In this document: positions 26,959-36,715 of the stretch, in pieces
How the letters are laid out: every line of letters begins with the position of its first letter
Position numbering within the stretch: position 1 is the first letter of the stretch
DNA from: Candidatus Gastranaerophilales bacterium
Lineage (GTDB): Bacteria; Cyanobacteriota; Vampirovibrionia; Gastranaerophilales; Gastranaerophilaceae
Assembly: GCA_944324425.1 (NCBI GenBank)
Contig: CALUWE010000002.1
Coordinates: forward strand, 140,630-204,629
Direction: 5' to 3'
DNA length: 64,000 bases
Notes under the pieces: model-generated
The model's database searches: none
What the model was told of the DNA's origin: nothing
What the model saw: only the letters and a program-made list of their open reading frames with translations
Position numbers and translations under genes: made by a program

Positions 26959-28347
26959 TTATTTAAGTATAAAAACGTACCCTTTTATAAATTCTTTAAT
27001 TGAATTTAATTTTGAAGTTGAATCTGTTTCTATATAAAACCTTAACAAGGGTTCAGTTCCAGACTTTCTTATTAAAATTTTTGTTTTTTCATCTTCAAGG
27101 TAGAGTTTAACGCCGTCTATTTCAGATTTTTTTGTTATTTTTTGGTTTGCAAAATTTTCCAAAAATTTAATTTCATTTATGATTTCTTCTTTTTTTCTGT
27201 CATCTGATAATTTAACATCAACTCTATCTTGAACAAAATGAACCCCCGCAAATTCAAGAATTTCTTCTTTTAATCGGTATAAGGGCTTATTTAATTTTGA
27301 AACCATTTCTAAAATTAACAAGTTGGCATAAATGCCGTCTTTTTCCGAGATATAATCCCCTGTGGATAAGCCGCCTGAATCTTCACCTGCTAAAATGGTT
27401 TTATTCATTCTCATGGCTTCCCCTAAATATTTAAAGCCGACAGGCGTTTCAATCACTTTAACATTCAATTTTTCTGCTACTACATCCACCAATTGGCTTA
27501 CGCCAACCGTTTTTACCATATAGCCGTCATAATTTTTTGTTTCCTTTAAATATTTTAAAAGCATAGAAAGAACAATATTCGGTGAAACATAATCTCCCTT
27601 TTCATCTATAACACCGTATCTGTCAGCATCGCCATCGTTTGCAAAAGTTATATAGCCTTCTTTTTTATTTTTCATAAATTCAGGCTTCGGTTCAGGCAAA
27701 AAGCCGCCAAAATTAGGGTCATATTTATTATTATAAATTTCAAAATCAATATTGTTTCTTTTTAAAATCTCGTCAAAATAACCGAATGATGCACTGAATA
27801 AAGCGTCATAAATAATTTTTGGGGGGTTTGATTTAATTGCATCAAAATCAATTAAATCTTCCAAAATTTCAAAATAATCAACTGAAAAATCTTTTTTAAT
27901 AACGGAGCCTTCAACTGTCGGGTTCAGTTTTTCAAATTTATGATGTTTTGATTCAATTATATTTTCAATTTCTTTTGTAATTTCATTTGTTGCAGGGCCG
28001 CCATAGTTTGGAATAAATTTAATTCCAAGATATTCAGGCGGGTTATGAGAGGCTGTGAACATTAAAGCCCCTGCGCAATTTTTGGTGGTTTTTGCTTTGT
28101 ATGCAATAACAGGCGTTGGCACCACTTTAGATGATAAAATAACATCAAACCCAAAATCGGCCAAAATGTTTGCTGCTGTTTTTGCGTATTTATCTGCATC
28201 ACGCCTTGGGTCATAACCGATAATAACCGTTCCTTGCCCTAAATATTCCGCTATTGCATTTACAATTTTTGTAACCGTTTCAATAGTAAATTCTTTTCCT
28301 AAAATTCCACGAAATCCATCAGTTCCGAATTTTATTTTTGTATTCAT
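26959..28347 (-). CDS. Phosphoglucomutase/phosphomannomutase
   Basis: 462-aa alpha-D-phosphohexomutase with all four loops canonical: TASHNPPEY (phosphoserine), NDGDADRYG (metal), GEDSGG (sugar) and RKSGTEPLLRFY (phosphate). Interconverts glucose or mannose 1- and 6-phosphate for nucleotide-sugar supply. Normal length. GAGGAAAA ribosome site; the start is 29 bp from the divergent pheA start, so the two promoters overlap. The 733-aa relative at 21115 has degenerate loops, so this is probably the main enzyme. Confidence 0.9.
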   Translation of the reverse strand: MNTKIKFGTDGFRGILGKEFTIETVTKIVNAIAEYLGQGTVIIGYDPRRDADKYAKTAANILADFGFDVILSSKVVPTPVIAYKAKTTKNCAGALMFTASHNPPEYLGIKFIPNYGGPATNEITKEIENIIESKHHKFEKLNPTVEGSVIKKDFSVDYFEILEDLIDFDAIKSNPPKIIYDALFSASFGYFDEILKRNNIDFEIYNNKYDPNFGGFLPEPKPEFMKNKKEGYITFANDGDADRYGVIDEKGDYVSPNIVLSMLLKYLKETKNYDGYMVKTVGVSQLVDVVAEKLNVKVIETPVGFKYLGEAMRMNKTILAGEDSGGLSTGDYISEKDGIYANLLILEMVSKLNKPLYRLKEEILEFAGVHFVQDRVDVKLSDDRKKEEIINEIKFLENFANQKITKKSEIDGVKLYLEDEKTKILIRKSGTEPLLRFYIETDSTSKLNSIKEFIKGYVFILK

Positions 28348-28363
28348 TTTTCCTCTTTTAATT

Positions 28364-28369
28364 TATAAT
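28364..28369 (+). promoter_or_regulatory. -10 of pheA, 7 nt before the start codon
   Basis: Perfect TATAAT ending 7 nt before the ATG at 28377, with no Shine-Dalgarno sequence. Predicted transcription start falls on or next to the ATG, so the message would be leaderless. Confidence 0.55.
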
Positions 28370-28376
28370 ACGCTAT

Positions 28377-29216
28377 ATGAACAATTATATTAAAAAAATA
28401 TTATATTTAGGACCGGATGGTTCAAATTCACAATTTGCAGCTGCCCTTTTTATGGAAAAATTAGGGATAAAACCTGAAATGGAAGCTGTTTCAACTATTA
28501 CAAAAGCAATTGAAGTGTTAGATATTGAACCGGATACAACTTCTGCAATTTTACCCGTTGAAAATTCTATTGAAGGAGTTGTGAGAGAAACAATTGATAA
28601 TTTGGTTCACACAAAATCAGACGTTTTTATTCAAGCGGAAATTACCGTTCCTATTTGCCATTGTTTAATTTCAAAGGGCAAAAATAAAGAAAACATCAAA
28701 ACAATTGTCTCAATAACTCAAGCCATTGCACAATGTAAAAACTACATTGCAAATAATTTTAGAAAAGATGTTGAAATTTTATTATATACATCCACTTCAG
28801 GCTCCGCCAAATTTATAATGGATAAAGATGAAACCTATGCCTGCATTGCAAGCGAACTTTGCGCACACCTTTACGGTTTAAACATTATTGAAAAAGAAAT
28901 AAACGATGTTAAAGACAATAAAACAAGGTTTATTTTGGTTTCTAAGAAAAACATTTTAAAAGATAAAAAAACAAGAACATCAATCGCTTTTACAACCGAA
29001 AATAAACCGGGGGCGCTATTATCAATTTTAGAAATATTTAAAAAATATGACCTAAACCTTTTATATCTTGAATCGCGCCCGTCTAAAAAAGTTTTTGGCG
29101 AATATATATTCTATGCTGATATTGATAAAGGCATTGATGATATTCAAAAAGCACTTAATGAAATTAAAGCAAAATGCACATATAATAGAGTCTTAGGTTC
29201 TTATTGCGTTTTATAA
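28377..29216 (+). CDS. pheA: Prephenate dehydratase
   Basis: 279-aa monofunctional enzyme converting prephenate to phenylpyruvate in phenylalanine biosynthesis. It opens with YLGPDGSNSQFAA, has PVENSIEGVV, and the catalytic TRF in DNKTRFILV. The C-terminal ACT domain (about 200-279) carries the ESRPSKK motif for feedback binding of phenylalanine. No chorismate mutase domain. Likely leaderless. Convergent with the GNAT-like gene, ends 1 nt apart. Confidence 0.93.
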   Translation: MNNYIKKILYLGPDGSNSQFAAALFMEKLGIKPEMEAVSTITKAIEVLDIEPDTTSAILPVENSIEGVVRETIDNLVHTKSDVFIQAEITVPICHCLISKGKNKENIKTIVSITQAIAQCKNYIANNFRKDVEILLYTSTSGSAKFIMDKDETYACIASELCAHLYGLNIIEKEINDVKDNKTRFILVSKKNILKDKKTRTSIAFTTENKPGALLSILEIFKKYDLNLLYLESRPSKKVFGEYIFYADIDKGIDDIQKALNEIKAKCTYNRVLGSYCVL

Positions 29217-29217
29217 A

Positions 29218-29820
29218 TTAAACCGTTTTATCCAGCCTTTTTGCGCAATTTTTAAAATCTTTCTTTTCTAAAACTTTAATTGCGCCGTAATAGTAATCCT
29301 CAAAACAGGGAACACCGTCCCAGAATCTGTCTTCTGCGTTTTGTAAAATTACAAAATCGCTTTTTTCTTCTTGTGCTTGTTTAATGGCATTGGACACCAA
29401 TTGAAGCCCAAGGCCCCTATATTTTCTGTCATCAGCCGTATAAGAATTTTCCGAATTAACACACATTAAAGAAACTTCCATTCCCTTTTTATCGGGCACA
29501 ATATCACTGTATCCGCTCTCAATTCCTGAAGTTGTTTCCATTAAAGCTTGAATTTCACCGTTCTCATCTTCAATTCCCCAGAATTTAAGCCTTGGGTTGC
29601 AATATACCATATTATCAACAAAATCTTGATAAATACACCTTGCATAAGCGCCCTCGACCCTTTCAAATTTTGTTGATGTTTCTTGTTTAAGCTTGTTTTT
29701 ATCTTGAATATCATCTTCATACATAACAAAATCAAGGCTGTCAACCTCATTTGTTTGACAGTTTTTTGCCTTTATGCTTCTTACATATTTTTGGGTAAAA
29801 GTGATTGGTGATATTTTCAT
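29218..29820 (-). CDS. GNAT-like acetyltransferase with ISPI N-terminus
   Basis: 200-aa protein. Residues about 85-190 look like a GNAT fold: a beta-rich part (FWGIEDENGEIQALMETT), then the acetyl-CoA-binding RKYRGLGLQLVSNAIKQA, and DFVILQNAEDRFW. The substrate is not predictable. The N-terminus MKISPITFTQ matches the ISPI pattern of the 70-aa protein at 1658, suggesting a shared leader-like tag. CGGAG site 10 nt before the ATG. Transcribed alone, after the clpB terminator. Confidence 0.6.
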   Translation of the reverse strand: MKISPITFTQKYVRSIKAKNCQTNEVDSLDFVMYEDDIQDKNKLKQETSTKFERVEGAYARCIYQDFVDNMVYCNPRLKFWGIEDENGEIQALMETTSGIESGYSDIVPDKKGMEVSLMCVNSENSYTADDRKYRGLGLQLVSNAIKQAQEEKSDFVILQNAEDRFWDGVPCFEDYYYGAIKVLEKKDFKNCAKRLDKTV

Positions 29821-29853
29821 TTTTAGTATGCTCCGAAATTTAATTATAAAATA

Positions 29854-29878
29854 AAAACCCCTAAAATATAGGGGTTTT
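29854..29878 (-). terminator. clpB terminator
   Basis: AAAACCCCT/AGGGGTTTT 9-bp stem with a 7-nt loop, T-rich on the minus side, directly after the clpB stop. Confidence 0.8.
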
Positions 29879-29883
29879 AATTT

Positions 29884-32496
29884 TTATTTTTTATTAAATG
29901 TTATTTCATCATCTTTAACATCTATTAAAATTTTATCGCCGTCAACAAATTCTCCTTTTAAAATTGCCTTTGATAAGGGGTTTTCAATTTTTTGGCGAAT
30001 AATTCTTTTTAAGGGTCTTGCGCCATACATTGGGTTATACCCTTCAAGCGCCAATTTGTCTTTTGCATCATTTGTGATTTCAAATTCAATTTTTCTTTCC
30101 TGTAACAAGTTTCTTAGGTAATTAATTTGAATATCAACAATTTTATTTAAATCAGACAATGTTAAAGCTTCAAAGTAAACCGTTTCATCAATACGATTTA
30201 AAAATTCGGGGCGGAAGTGTTCTTTCAGCCTTTCTTTAACTTCTTCTTTTGTTTTTTCTTTTTCTTCTTCACTTAATAAGCCATTGACTGCTCTATCCAA
30301 GATAATGTCAGAGCCTATATTTGAAGTTAGAATAATAATCGTATTTTTAAAATCTACCGTTCTTCCTTTTGAATCAGTCAATCTGCCGTCATCAAAAATT
30401 TGAAGCATTATGTTAAATACATCATAATGGGCTTTTTCAATTTCATCAAAAAGAATAACGGAATACGGTTTTCTTCTTACTTTTTCTGTTAATTGGCCGC
30501 CTTCATCATAGCCGACATACCCAGGCGGTGCGCCTATTAACCTTGCAACAGAATGTTTTTCCATATATTCTGACATATCTATTCTAATTAGGGCGTCTTC
30601 ATCTTGGAACATAAATTCTGATAATGCTTTTGCAAGTTCAGTTTTACCTACACCCGTTGGCCCTAAGAAAAGAAAAGTTCCAATAGGCCTTTTTGGGTCT
30701 TTTAAGCCTGAACGAGCCCTTCTGATAGAATCTGATACAACGCCGACCGCTTCATTTTGACCGATTACTCTTTTGTGCAGAATATCTTCCATTTGAAGAA
30801 GTTTTTCATTTTCTGATTCAACAAGTTTGTTAACGGGAACACCTGTCCATTTTGAAACAACTTCTGCTATATCTTCATCCGTTATTTCTTCTTTTAAAAG
30901 AGTATTTTTATGGTTTTCATTTTGGTTTTTGGTTGCTTCATCCAATTTTTTCATAAGTTCAGGAAGTTTACCGTATTTTAATTTAGCCGCAAGCTCAAGG
31001 TTTGTTGCTCTTTCGGCGTTATCTATTTCAATTTTTGTTCTTTCAATTTCTTGTTTTATTGAAACTTCATCATTCAAATGGGATTTTTCTTTTTTCCATT
31101 GTTCTTCTAAAATATTTGCCTTAGCTGAAATTTCATCTATTGCCTTTTTAACTCTTTCAATTTTATCTTGGTCATTATCTTCTTTTAAGCTTTCAAGCTC
31201 AATTTGAAGTTGAAGTTTTTGCCTTTCAAGTTTATCAAGTTCTTCAGGCATTGAATCTATTTCAATTCTGACGGATGACGCCGCTTCATCCACCAAATCT
31301 ATCGCTTTATCAGGCAAAAATCTGTCTGTTATGTACCTATTCGATAAATTAGCGGCAGCAACAAGCGCAGAATCTTTAATTCTTACCCCATGGTGCACTT
31401 CATATTTTTCTTTTAAGCCCCTTAAAATAGAAATTGTTGCTTCAACCGACGGTTCATCAACTAAAACAGGCTGGAACCTTCTTTCTAAGGCAGGGTCTTT
31501 TTCAATATATTTTCTATATTCATTAATTGTAGTTGCCCCAACAGTTCTTATTTCACCACGAGCTAACATTGGTTTTAGCAGGTTGCCTGCATCTGTTGAA
31601 CCTTCTGCAGCGCCTAAACCAACAACAGTATGGAGTTCATCAATAAAAAGAATTATTTGCCCTTCTGATTTTTGAATTTCATCTATAACTTTTTTCAACC
31701 TTTCTTCAAATTCGCCCCTATATTTTGCCCCTGCAACAAGAGCGCCCATATCAAGCGCAATTAAGGTTGTATCTTTTAAGCTCATAGGCACATCGCCCCT
31801 TACAATTCTTTGGGCTAAGCCTTCAACAATTGCGGTTTTACCAACGCCCGCTTCACCAATTAAAACAGGGTTGTTTTTGGTTCTTCTGTTTAAAACTTGA
31901 ATTATTCTTCGAACTTCTTCATCTCTGCCTATAACAGGGTCAAGCTTTCCTTCACGTGCTTTTTTTGTTAAATCGACAGAAAACTTTTCTAAAACGTTAT
32001 ATTCTTCATCTGCTGTATTATTATCCACTTTTTTATTCCCCCTTAAATTTTTTATTTTATTTAAGATGTTTAATTCATTTATTGAATATTTATTGAATAT
32101 TTTCTTTAAACCTTCTTCATTTTTTTCTTCTTGTACAAATTTTGACATTGCAAGCATTATATGTTCATATGAAATGTATTTATCTTTCATATTTTTAGCG
32201 CATTCAAAGGCTTCATCCATTAATTTTAAAGAATTATTTGAAAAATAAAGTTGAACCGTATTATCTGAAATTTTAGGGTAGGTATTAATTAAATTTTGAA
32301 TATCATCCTTTACTAAATTCCCAGTCAATTTTAATGAGGTTAAAAAACTGTTCACAGCTTCATTATTACTGGAATTTAAAATTGCAAGAAAAATGTGAGC
32401 AGGTTCTAAAAAAGTATTTTTATTAATTTTAACAAGGTTTTGAGCCTCAATTAAAATATTTTGAGTAACTTTTGTTAATTTTTCAAAATCAAACAT
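29884..32496 (-). CDS. clpB: ClpB protein disaggregase
   Basis: 870-aa AAA+ chaperone that dissolves protein aggregates together with DnaK. N-terminal Clp repeat domain (1-145), first ATPase domain with GEAGVGKT (about 213) and Walker [10 protein letters not shown], a long coiled M-domain (about 410-530), and a second ATPase domain with GPTGVGKT (about 612), [10 protein letters not shown] and the sensor-2 GARPLKR near 830. The M-domain distinguishes it from ClpA/ClpC. AAGGAAAGG ribosome site. I see no CIRCE operator upstream, so heat regulation is not evident. Confidence 0.95.
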   Translation of the reverse strand: MFDFEKLTKVTQNILIEAQNLVKINKNTFLEPAHIFLAILNSSNNEAVNSFLTSLKLTGNLVKDDIQNLINTYPKISDNTVQLYFSNNSLKLMDEAFECAKNMKDKYISYEHIMLAMSKFVQEEKNEEGLKKIFNKYSINELNILNKIKNLRGNKKVDNNTADEEYNVLEKFSVDLTKKAREGKLDPVIGRDEEVRRIIQVLNRRTKNNPVLIGEAGVGKTAIVEGLAQRIVRGDVPMSLKDTTLIALDMGALVAGAKYRGEFEERLKKVIDEIQKSEGQIILFIDELHTVVGLGAAEGSTDAGNLLKPMLARGEIRTVGATTINEYRKYIEKDPALERRFQPVLVDEPSVEATISILRGLKEKYEVHHGVRIKDSALVAAANLSNRYITDRFLPDKAIDLVDEAASSVRIEIDSMPEELDKLERQKLQLQIELESLKEDNDQDKIERVKKAIDEISAKANILEEQWKKEKSHLNDEVSIKQEIERTKIEIDNAERATNLELAAKLKYGKLPELMKKLDEATKNQNENHKNTLLKEEITDEDIAEVVSKWTGVPVNKLVESENEKLLQMEDILHKRVIGQNEAVGVVSDSIRRARSGLKDPKRPIGTFLFLGPTGVGKTELAKALSEFMFQDEDALIRIDMSEYMEKHSVARLIGAPPGYVGYDEGGQLTEKVRRKPYSVILFDEIEKAHYDVFNIMLQIFDDGRLTDSKGRTVDFKNTIIILTSNIGSDIILDRAVNGLLSEEEKEKTKEEVKERLKEHFRPEFLNRIDETVYFEALTLSDLNKIVDIQINYLRNLLQERKIEFEITNDAKDKLALEGYNPMYGARPLKRIIRQKIENPLSKAILKGEFVDGDKILIDVKDDEITFNKK

Positions 32497-32567
32497 ATAA
32501 ATAAACCTTTCCTTTTATTTATATTTTAATAATGATTTTATTTCATTTTACAAAAATTAATCTTATT

Positions 32568-32732
32568 TTAATTTTTTACACCCGAAACTTGAATATAAAA
32601 ACTATCCCCCTCTTTTTTGCTTATAGACCACCTTATGGGGTTAATTCCTTCACCTAAAATAAAATTTTCAATTTCATTAGTTTCAAAAGGGAGTTTTTTT
32701 GGTTTATAAATTAGGGTTTGTTCAATAATCAC
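32568..32732 (-). CDS. Small 54-aa protein, GTG start coupled to nupC stop
   Basis: 54-aa ORF beginning at a GTG whose last two bases overlap the nupC stop (GTGA). It reads MIIEQTLIYKPKKLPFETN near the start and ends RWSISKKEGDSFYIQVSGVKN, a balanced composition with no stop in frame for 165 nt in AT-rich DNA. The GTGA overlap implies coupled translation. Too short to classify; no signal or membrane segment. It fills most of the clpB-nupC gap; the remaining 71 bp (32497-32567) shows nothing clear. Confidence 0.6.
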   Translation of the reverse strand: MIIEQTLIYKPKKLPFETNEIENFILGEGINPIRWSISKKEGDSFYIQVSGVKN

Positions 32733-34003
32733 ATTAAAATCCCCGCCATACAGGCTGAAATGTATGAAGCAAATGTGCCTGCGATTAAAGCTTTTATGCC
32801 AAGTTTTGCAATATCGCCTCTTCTTGTTGGTGCAAGTTCACCAATTCCCCCTATTTGAATTGCGATTGAACCGAAATTTGCAAAACCGCAAAGGGCAAAG
32901 CTTGCAATTGTAATTGCTTTTGGGGTTAGAATGTCTTTCATATTAATTAAATCGGTATAAGCTATAAATTCATTTAAAACAAGTTTTTCACCCATTAAAG
33001 CACCCACTTGAGAAACATTTTCAAAAGGAACTCCCATAATAAGAGCAAAAAATGAAAATACGGCGCCTAAAAGAGATTTAATGCTAAGGTTTGATAAATC
33101 TATAAAAGAAAGATGAATGTTACATACATCATATAAAAATAAACCGAATTTTGCTAAAACCCAATCTGCCATTGCAATTAAAGATAATAATGCAATTAAC
33201 ATTGCAATAACGTTCAATGAAACCTTCATACCGTCTGATGCTGCATTTGCAATAGAATCTATTAAATTAACGTGGCATCTTTCAACACTTACTTTAACTT
33301 CGTTTTTTGTTTTGCTTTCTTCAACTTCAGGGTAAATTATTTTAGAAACTGCAAGTGCCCCAGGGGCTGCCATAACGGATGCTGCAAGCAAAAATTTTGC
33401 ATCAACCCCCATTGCAATATAAATTGCCATAACGCCCCCTGCAATGCATGCCATAGAACCTGTCATAGAGGCTAAAATTTCAGATTTTGTAGCCGTTTTT
33501 AAATAAGGGCGAATCATAATTTGCGCTTCAACTTGCCCGACAAAAACAGAAGCTATGTTTGATAGGGCTTCTGCGCCTGAAACATTCATCACTTTATACA
33601 TTAATTTGGCAAAAAATGCCACAATTCTTTGCATTATGCCAAAATAATATAAAATATTCACGATAGTCAAAACAAAAATAATTGTTGCAATTAATTTGAT
33701 TGAAAATACAAAAGAAGCACCTTCATAAAAAATATGGTCTATCACTTTTGGGGAATTATTTAAAAAGCCGAATACAAAATCTGCGCCCGAATTTGAAAAA
33801 TAAAGAATTTTTTCAATACATTTTGCAATAATGGCTAAAATTTGCTGTCCCAAAGGAACTTTTAAAACAAAAACGGCAAGAAGAAATTGAAGGCAAAACC
33901 CTGTAATTACCGTTTTTAAACTGATTTTTTTCTTATTGTTCGACATTAAATAGCAAATGCCGATTATAATAATAATGCCTAAAAGCCCTGTAAATCTTTC
34001 CAA
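32729..34003 (-). CDS. nupC: NupC-family concentrative nucleoside transporter
   Basis: 424-aa inner-membrane protein with about 9-10 hydrophobic segments. Family motifs include GAEALSNIASVFVGQVEAQ and the C-terminal GFANFGSIAIQIGGIGELAP, which form the nucleoside and cation sites of CNT transporters. Imports nucleosides driven by an ion gradient. AGGAAG site upstream. Cotranscribed with the 54-aa gene. Confidence 0.93.
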   Translation of the reverse strand: MERFTGLLGIIIIIGICYLMSNNKKKISLKTVITGFCLQFLLAVFVLKVPLGQQILAIIAKCIEKILYFSNSGADFVFGFLNNSPKVIDHIFYEGASFVFSIKLIATIIFVLTIVNILYYFGIMQRIVAFFAKLMYKVMNVSGAEALSNIASVFVGQVEAQIMIRPYLKTATKSEILASMTGSMACIAGGVMAIYIAMGVDAKFLLAASVMAAPGALAVSKIIYPEVEESKTKNEVKVSVERCHVNLIDSIANAASDGMKVSLNVIAMLIALLSLIAMADWVLAKFGLFLYDVCNIHLSFIDLSNLSIKSLLGAVFSFFALIMGVPFENVSQVGALMGEKLVLNEFIAYTDLINMKDILTPKAITIASFALCGFANFGSIAIQIGGIGELAPTRRGDIAKLGIKALIAGTFASYISACMAGILM

Positions 34004-34064
34004 AATCCGCTTCCTTTAACTTTTTAGTTAATTATAAACCAAATATTTTAAAAAGGCATTTTGA

Positions 34065-34093
34065 TTGCAAAAAGCTTTTCCAATTGTTAAAAT
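34065..34093 (+). promoter_or_regulatory. Promoter of the 310-aa pilin-like gene
   Basis: TTGCAA (34065-34070), 17-nt spacer, TAAAAT (34088-34093). Start predicted near 34100, downstream of the TTG at 34084, which excludes that longer reading and supports the ATG at 34132. Confidence 0.7.
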
Positions 34094-34131
34094 GTGAATA
34101 TACCGAGATTTTGAAAGGCAGTTTACAAAGT

Positions 34132-35064
34132 ATGAGAAAAAAAGCATTCACGCTTGCGGAAACGTTGGCAACTTTGGGAGTCATAGGCATTGTTGCGGCA
34201 CTTATGATTCCTTCTGTTGTAGCTAACTATAACAATCACATTTTTAAAACATCAAAAGAAACTTTCAGGGCAACATTATCGGATTCGGTCAGAATTATAG
34301 CTGCAACGGAATCAAAATTAAATAAAGCCAAAAATTATACGGATGAAGATAATGAAGAAAATAACAGAAGCGCAAATGAAGTTTTTGTAGAGGATCATTT
34401 TTCAAATTATATAAAATTTGCAAAAATTTGCGACCCTGAACAAGCAGGAGGAATTTACAACTGCGGCTGGATAAATGACAAAGTTTACAAAAGCATGAAT
34501 TCCGACGATAAATTAAACATCCCGACTAAAAACTCGGATGTGGGTTTTGACAGTGATGAAAAACTGTGGAGTGCAATTACTGTGAACGGTATGTCTCTTT
34601 TAATTGCATACAATCCTGACTGCAAAAGCTTTAATAATGCCGAAAATGACGCAGAAGAAAACAAACAGGATGAAACAGACAAAGGTTTTCATCCCAAAGA
34701 AACAGCCTGTATAAACATTATTTACGATATAAACGGCGTTGCAAAACCAAATACTTTTGGCAAAGATGTAGGTATTGCAACAGTTTATTACCCGAGAACG
34801 GCAAGGGTTGGGGTTCCGATATTTACAAATAATGCTGAATACGTAACCGGAATATCATCATTTGAATCGGCTGAAGAATATTGCAACAACCTATCTTACA
34901 AAAAGAAGGCAACTCTTCCCACTCTTGAAGAAGCAGGCTCAATTTACCTTAATTCAAAACCGCTTTTAAATTCGGATTCGCATGAAAAAGTTTGGTTTTC
35001 AAGCGCTAAAGAAGAAAAATCTGCGGGTTATACGGCAGGCAGCGTGATTTGCGTTAACAGATAA
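34132..35064 (+). CDS. Type IV pilin-like protein (A|FTLAE signal)
   Basis: 310-aa prepilin-like protein. MRKKA|FTLAETLATLGVIGIVAAL is a short class III signal with Ala at -1 and Glu at +5, followed by the usual hydrophobic helix. The rest is a globular domain with Cys residues, an acidic Asn/Asp/Glu insert (about 60-80 and 180-195), and a C-terminal ATLPTLEEAGSIYLNS / KVWFSSA region. No glycine-rich module, unlike the triplet at 10-17 kb. Probably a minor pilin or pseudopilin. Own promoter; its stop abuts that of the amidase gene with no gap. Confidence 0.75.
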   Translation: MRKKAFTLAETLATLGVIGIVAALMIPSVVANYNNHIFKTSKETFRATLSDSVRIIAATESKLNKAKNYTDEDNEENNRSANEVFVEDHFSNYIKFAKICDPEQAGGIYNCGWINDKVYKSMNSDDKLNIPTKNSDVGFDSDEKLWSAITVNGMSLLIAYNPDCKSFNNAENDAEENKQDETDKGFHPKETACINIIYDINGVAKPNTFGKDVGIATVYYPRTARVGVPIFTNNAEYVTGISSFESAEEYCNNLSYKKKATLPTLEEAGSIYLNSKPLLNSDSHEKVWFSSAKEEKSAGYTAGSVICVNR

Positions 35065-36237
35065 TTAAAAATTATTTCTCAAATAATTTTTAACGCCTAT
35101 GACAATTGCCTTTGCAAGTTTATTTTGAAATTTTGAATCGGAAAGTTTTTCCGATTCTTTTTTATTTGCAATGTAGCCGCATTCAACAAGAACGGAAACA
35201 GGCTCTGTTGCACGAACAACCGCAAGAGAAGCAAGGTTGGTGCCGTCGTCTTTAAGGCTTGTTCTTCTTAAAACGGAGTTTTTAATCTCGTCTGCCAGCT
35301 TAAAGCTTTCTTTATTGTAATAAAATACGCTTGTTCCTTCTTTTTTATTTTTATTCTTTACATCCGAATATGAGTTCTGATGAATTGAAATAAATATATC
35401 CGCATTTTTATCTTTTGCAAAATCAACTCTTTCATATAAACCTTTATATTCGTCTTTTTCTCTTGTTAAATAAACTTTTGCGCCTAATTTTTTTAATCTT
35501 GATTTGATTTTTTTTGAAATATCAAGGTTTATATCTTTTTCTTTTAAATTATAACGAACTGCCCCCGGGTCATCTCCGCCATGGCCGGGGTCTATCACTA
35601 CCGTCAAATTTTCTAACGGTTTATTTTCACCGTATACAAAAGGTTTTTTAACTTTTAATAAAAGGTTATTTTTATCTATTTCAACGCTGTGGCCAAATAA
35701 GGGCTTTTGTGAAAAATAGCTTATTTTAAGGTTGTCAAATTCATCTTTTGAAATTTTGAAATCTGCATTTGTTTCAATTGATTGAATTAGTTTTTCTTTA
35801 TCTAAAATTGCATCATAAATTATAAAATCAACCGAATTTTCACTTGTTTCAATTTCATTGTAGGGGGGAATTTCAGTTAATTTAATTTTTGCAATGTAAT
35901 ATTTCGGGTTTTCAAAAATTTTAATTTCATCAATTACTGCGGGCTCTTTTTTTAATACTTTTGAAGTTACATCAACATCTTTTTTATTAATCCAATAATA
36001 TTTATCTAAGCCTAAATCAACCCTGTAAAAATTATTTTTGGTTTCATCCGAAAAAATTTTCACCCCTTTTTCAAGGTGCGAAAACCTTTTGGCGTTATCG
36101 CTTGCACTGTCCCTCAAAGGAACATAATTATTTGTTGTTTTTATTATTGTATATTGCTTATATGTGTCTATATCATCTGCAAAAACTGCAAAATTTAAAC
36201 CGGATAGAAGCAATAAAAAAATTAAAATTTTCTTCAT
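35065..36237 (-). CDS. N-acetylmuramoyl-L-alanine amidase (Amidase_3)
   Basis: 390-aa secreted peptidoglycan hydrolase that cleaves the MurNAc-L-Ala bond. Signal peptide (cut after about residue 20), SH3-like domain (about 25-90), AMIN-like middle, then Amidase_3 catalytic domain (about 205-390) with zinc ligands in IDPGHGGDDPGA, the downstream Glu, FISIHQNS and VECGYIAN. Role in cell separation or wall turnover. An extended -10 (TGC-TAGAAT) lies 6 nt before the ATG, so it is probably leaderless. Confidence 0.92.
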   Translation of the reverse strand: MKKILIFLLLLSGLNFAVFADDIDTYKQYTIIKTTNNYVPLRDSASDNAKRFSHLEKGVKIFSDETKNNFYRVDLGLDKYYWINKKDVDVTSKVLKKEPAVIDEIKIFENPKYYIAKIKLTEIPPYNEIETSENSVDFIIYDAILDKEKLIQSIETNADFKISKDEFDNLKISYFSQKPLFGHSVEIDKNNLLLKVKKPFVYGENKPLENLTVVIDPGHGGDDPGAVRYNLKEKDINLDISKKIKSRLKKLGAKVYLTREKDEYKGLYERVDFAKDKNADIFISIHQNSYSDVKNKNKKEGTSVFYYNKESFKLADEIKNSVLRRTSLKDDGTNLASLAVVRATEPVSVLVECGYIANKKESEKLSDSKFQNKLAKAIVIGVKNYLRNNF

Positions 36238-36243
36238 AAGAAA

Positions 36244-36252
36244 ATTCTAGCA
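36244..36252 (-). promoter_or_regulatory. Extended -10 immediately before the amidase ATG
   Basis: Minus-strand TG-C-TAGAAT with a 6-nt spacer to the ATG at 36237; no Shine-Dalgarno sequence fits in the gap. Confidence 0.5.
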
Positions 36253-36307
36253 TTATTTTTTTAAAAAATCTGCCGTCAAAAACAAAAATTAACCTTTTGA
36301 TTAATAC

Positions 36308-36715
36308 CTAGAAGGCTTCTTTTTCTAAATATTTTGCAAATTCTTTTGATTCTTCTTCCCAAATTTCTCTTTCAACTTTTAGAGCATGATTCCAGAATTT
36401 TTCAATTTTATAAAGCTCTCTTTGCTCATAATGCATAATATGAACCACAACATCGCCGTAATCAATTAAATTCCAGCTGTTTTTTGTGTCGTTTTCAATG
36501 TTTTTGGGAAGTCTGTTAAAAATTTCTTTAACATCGTCTCTAACATTATTTGTTAAACCTTTAACCTGAGGGGTGGATGTTGCGGTTACAATAACAAAAT
36601 AATCAGATAAAACGCTGACATTTGAAACGTTTAAAATAACAATGTCTTTACCCTTGTTATCATCTAAAATTCTTGCAATCGTTGAAGCTAATTTTTTACT
36701 TGAAACATCTGTCAT
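36308..36715 (-). CDS. rsfS: Ribosomal silencing factor RsfS
   Basis: 135-aa Iojap/RsfS protein that binds uL14 on the 50S subunit and blocks subunit joining in starvation. Family motifs: DIVILNVSNVSVLSDYFVIVTATS, WNLIDYGDVVVHIMH and the terminal ...LEKEAF. Starts directly on the base after the ricT stop (TAAATG), so it is coupled to it. Normal length. Confidence 0.93.
   Translation of the reverse strand: MTDVSSKKLASTIARILDDNKGKDIVILNVSNVSVLSDYFVIVTATSTPQVKGLTNNVRDDVKEIFNRLPKNIENDTKNSWNLIDYGDVVVHIMHYEQRELYKIEKFWNHALKVEREIWEEESKEFAKYLEKEAF

Noticed and set aside
29884..32567. CIRCE or heat-shock operator at clpB
   Set aside because: No TTAGCACTC-N9-GAGTGCTAA-like palindrome in the short upstream gap.
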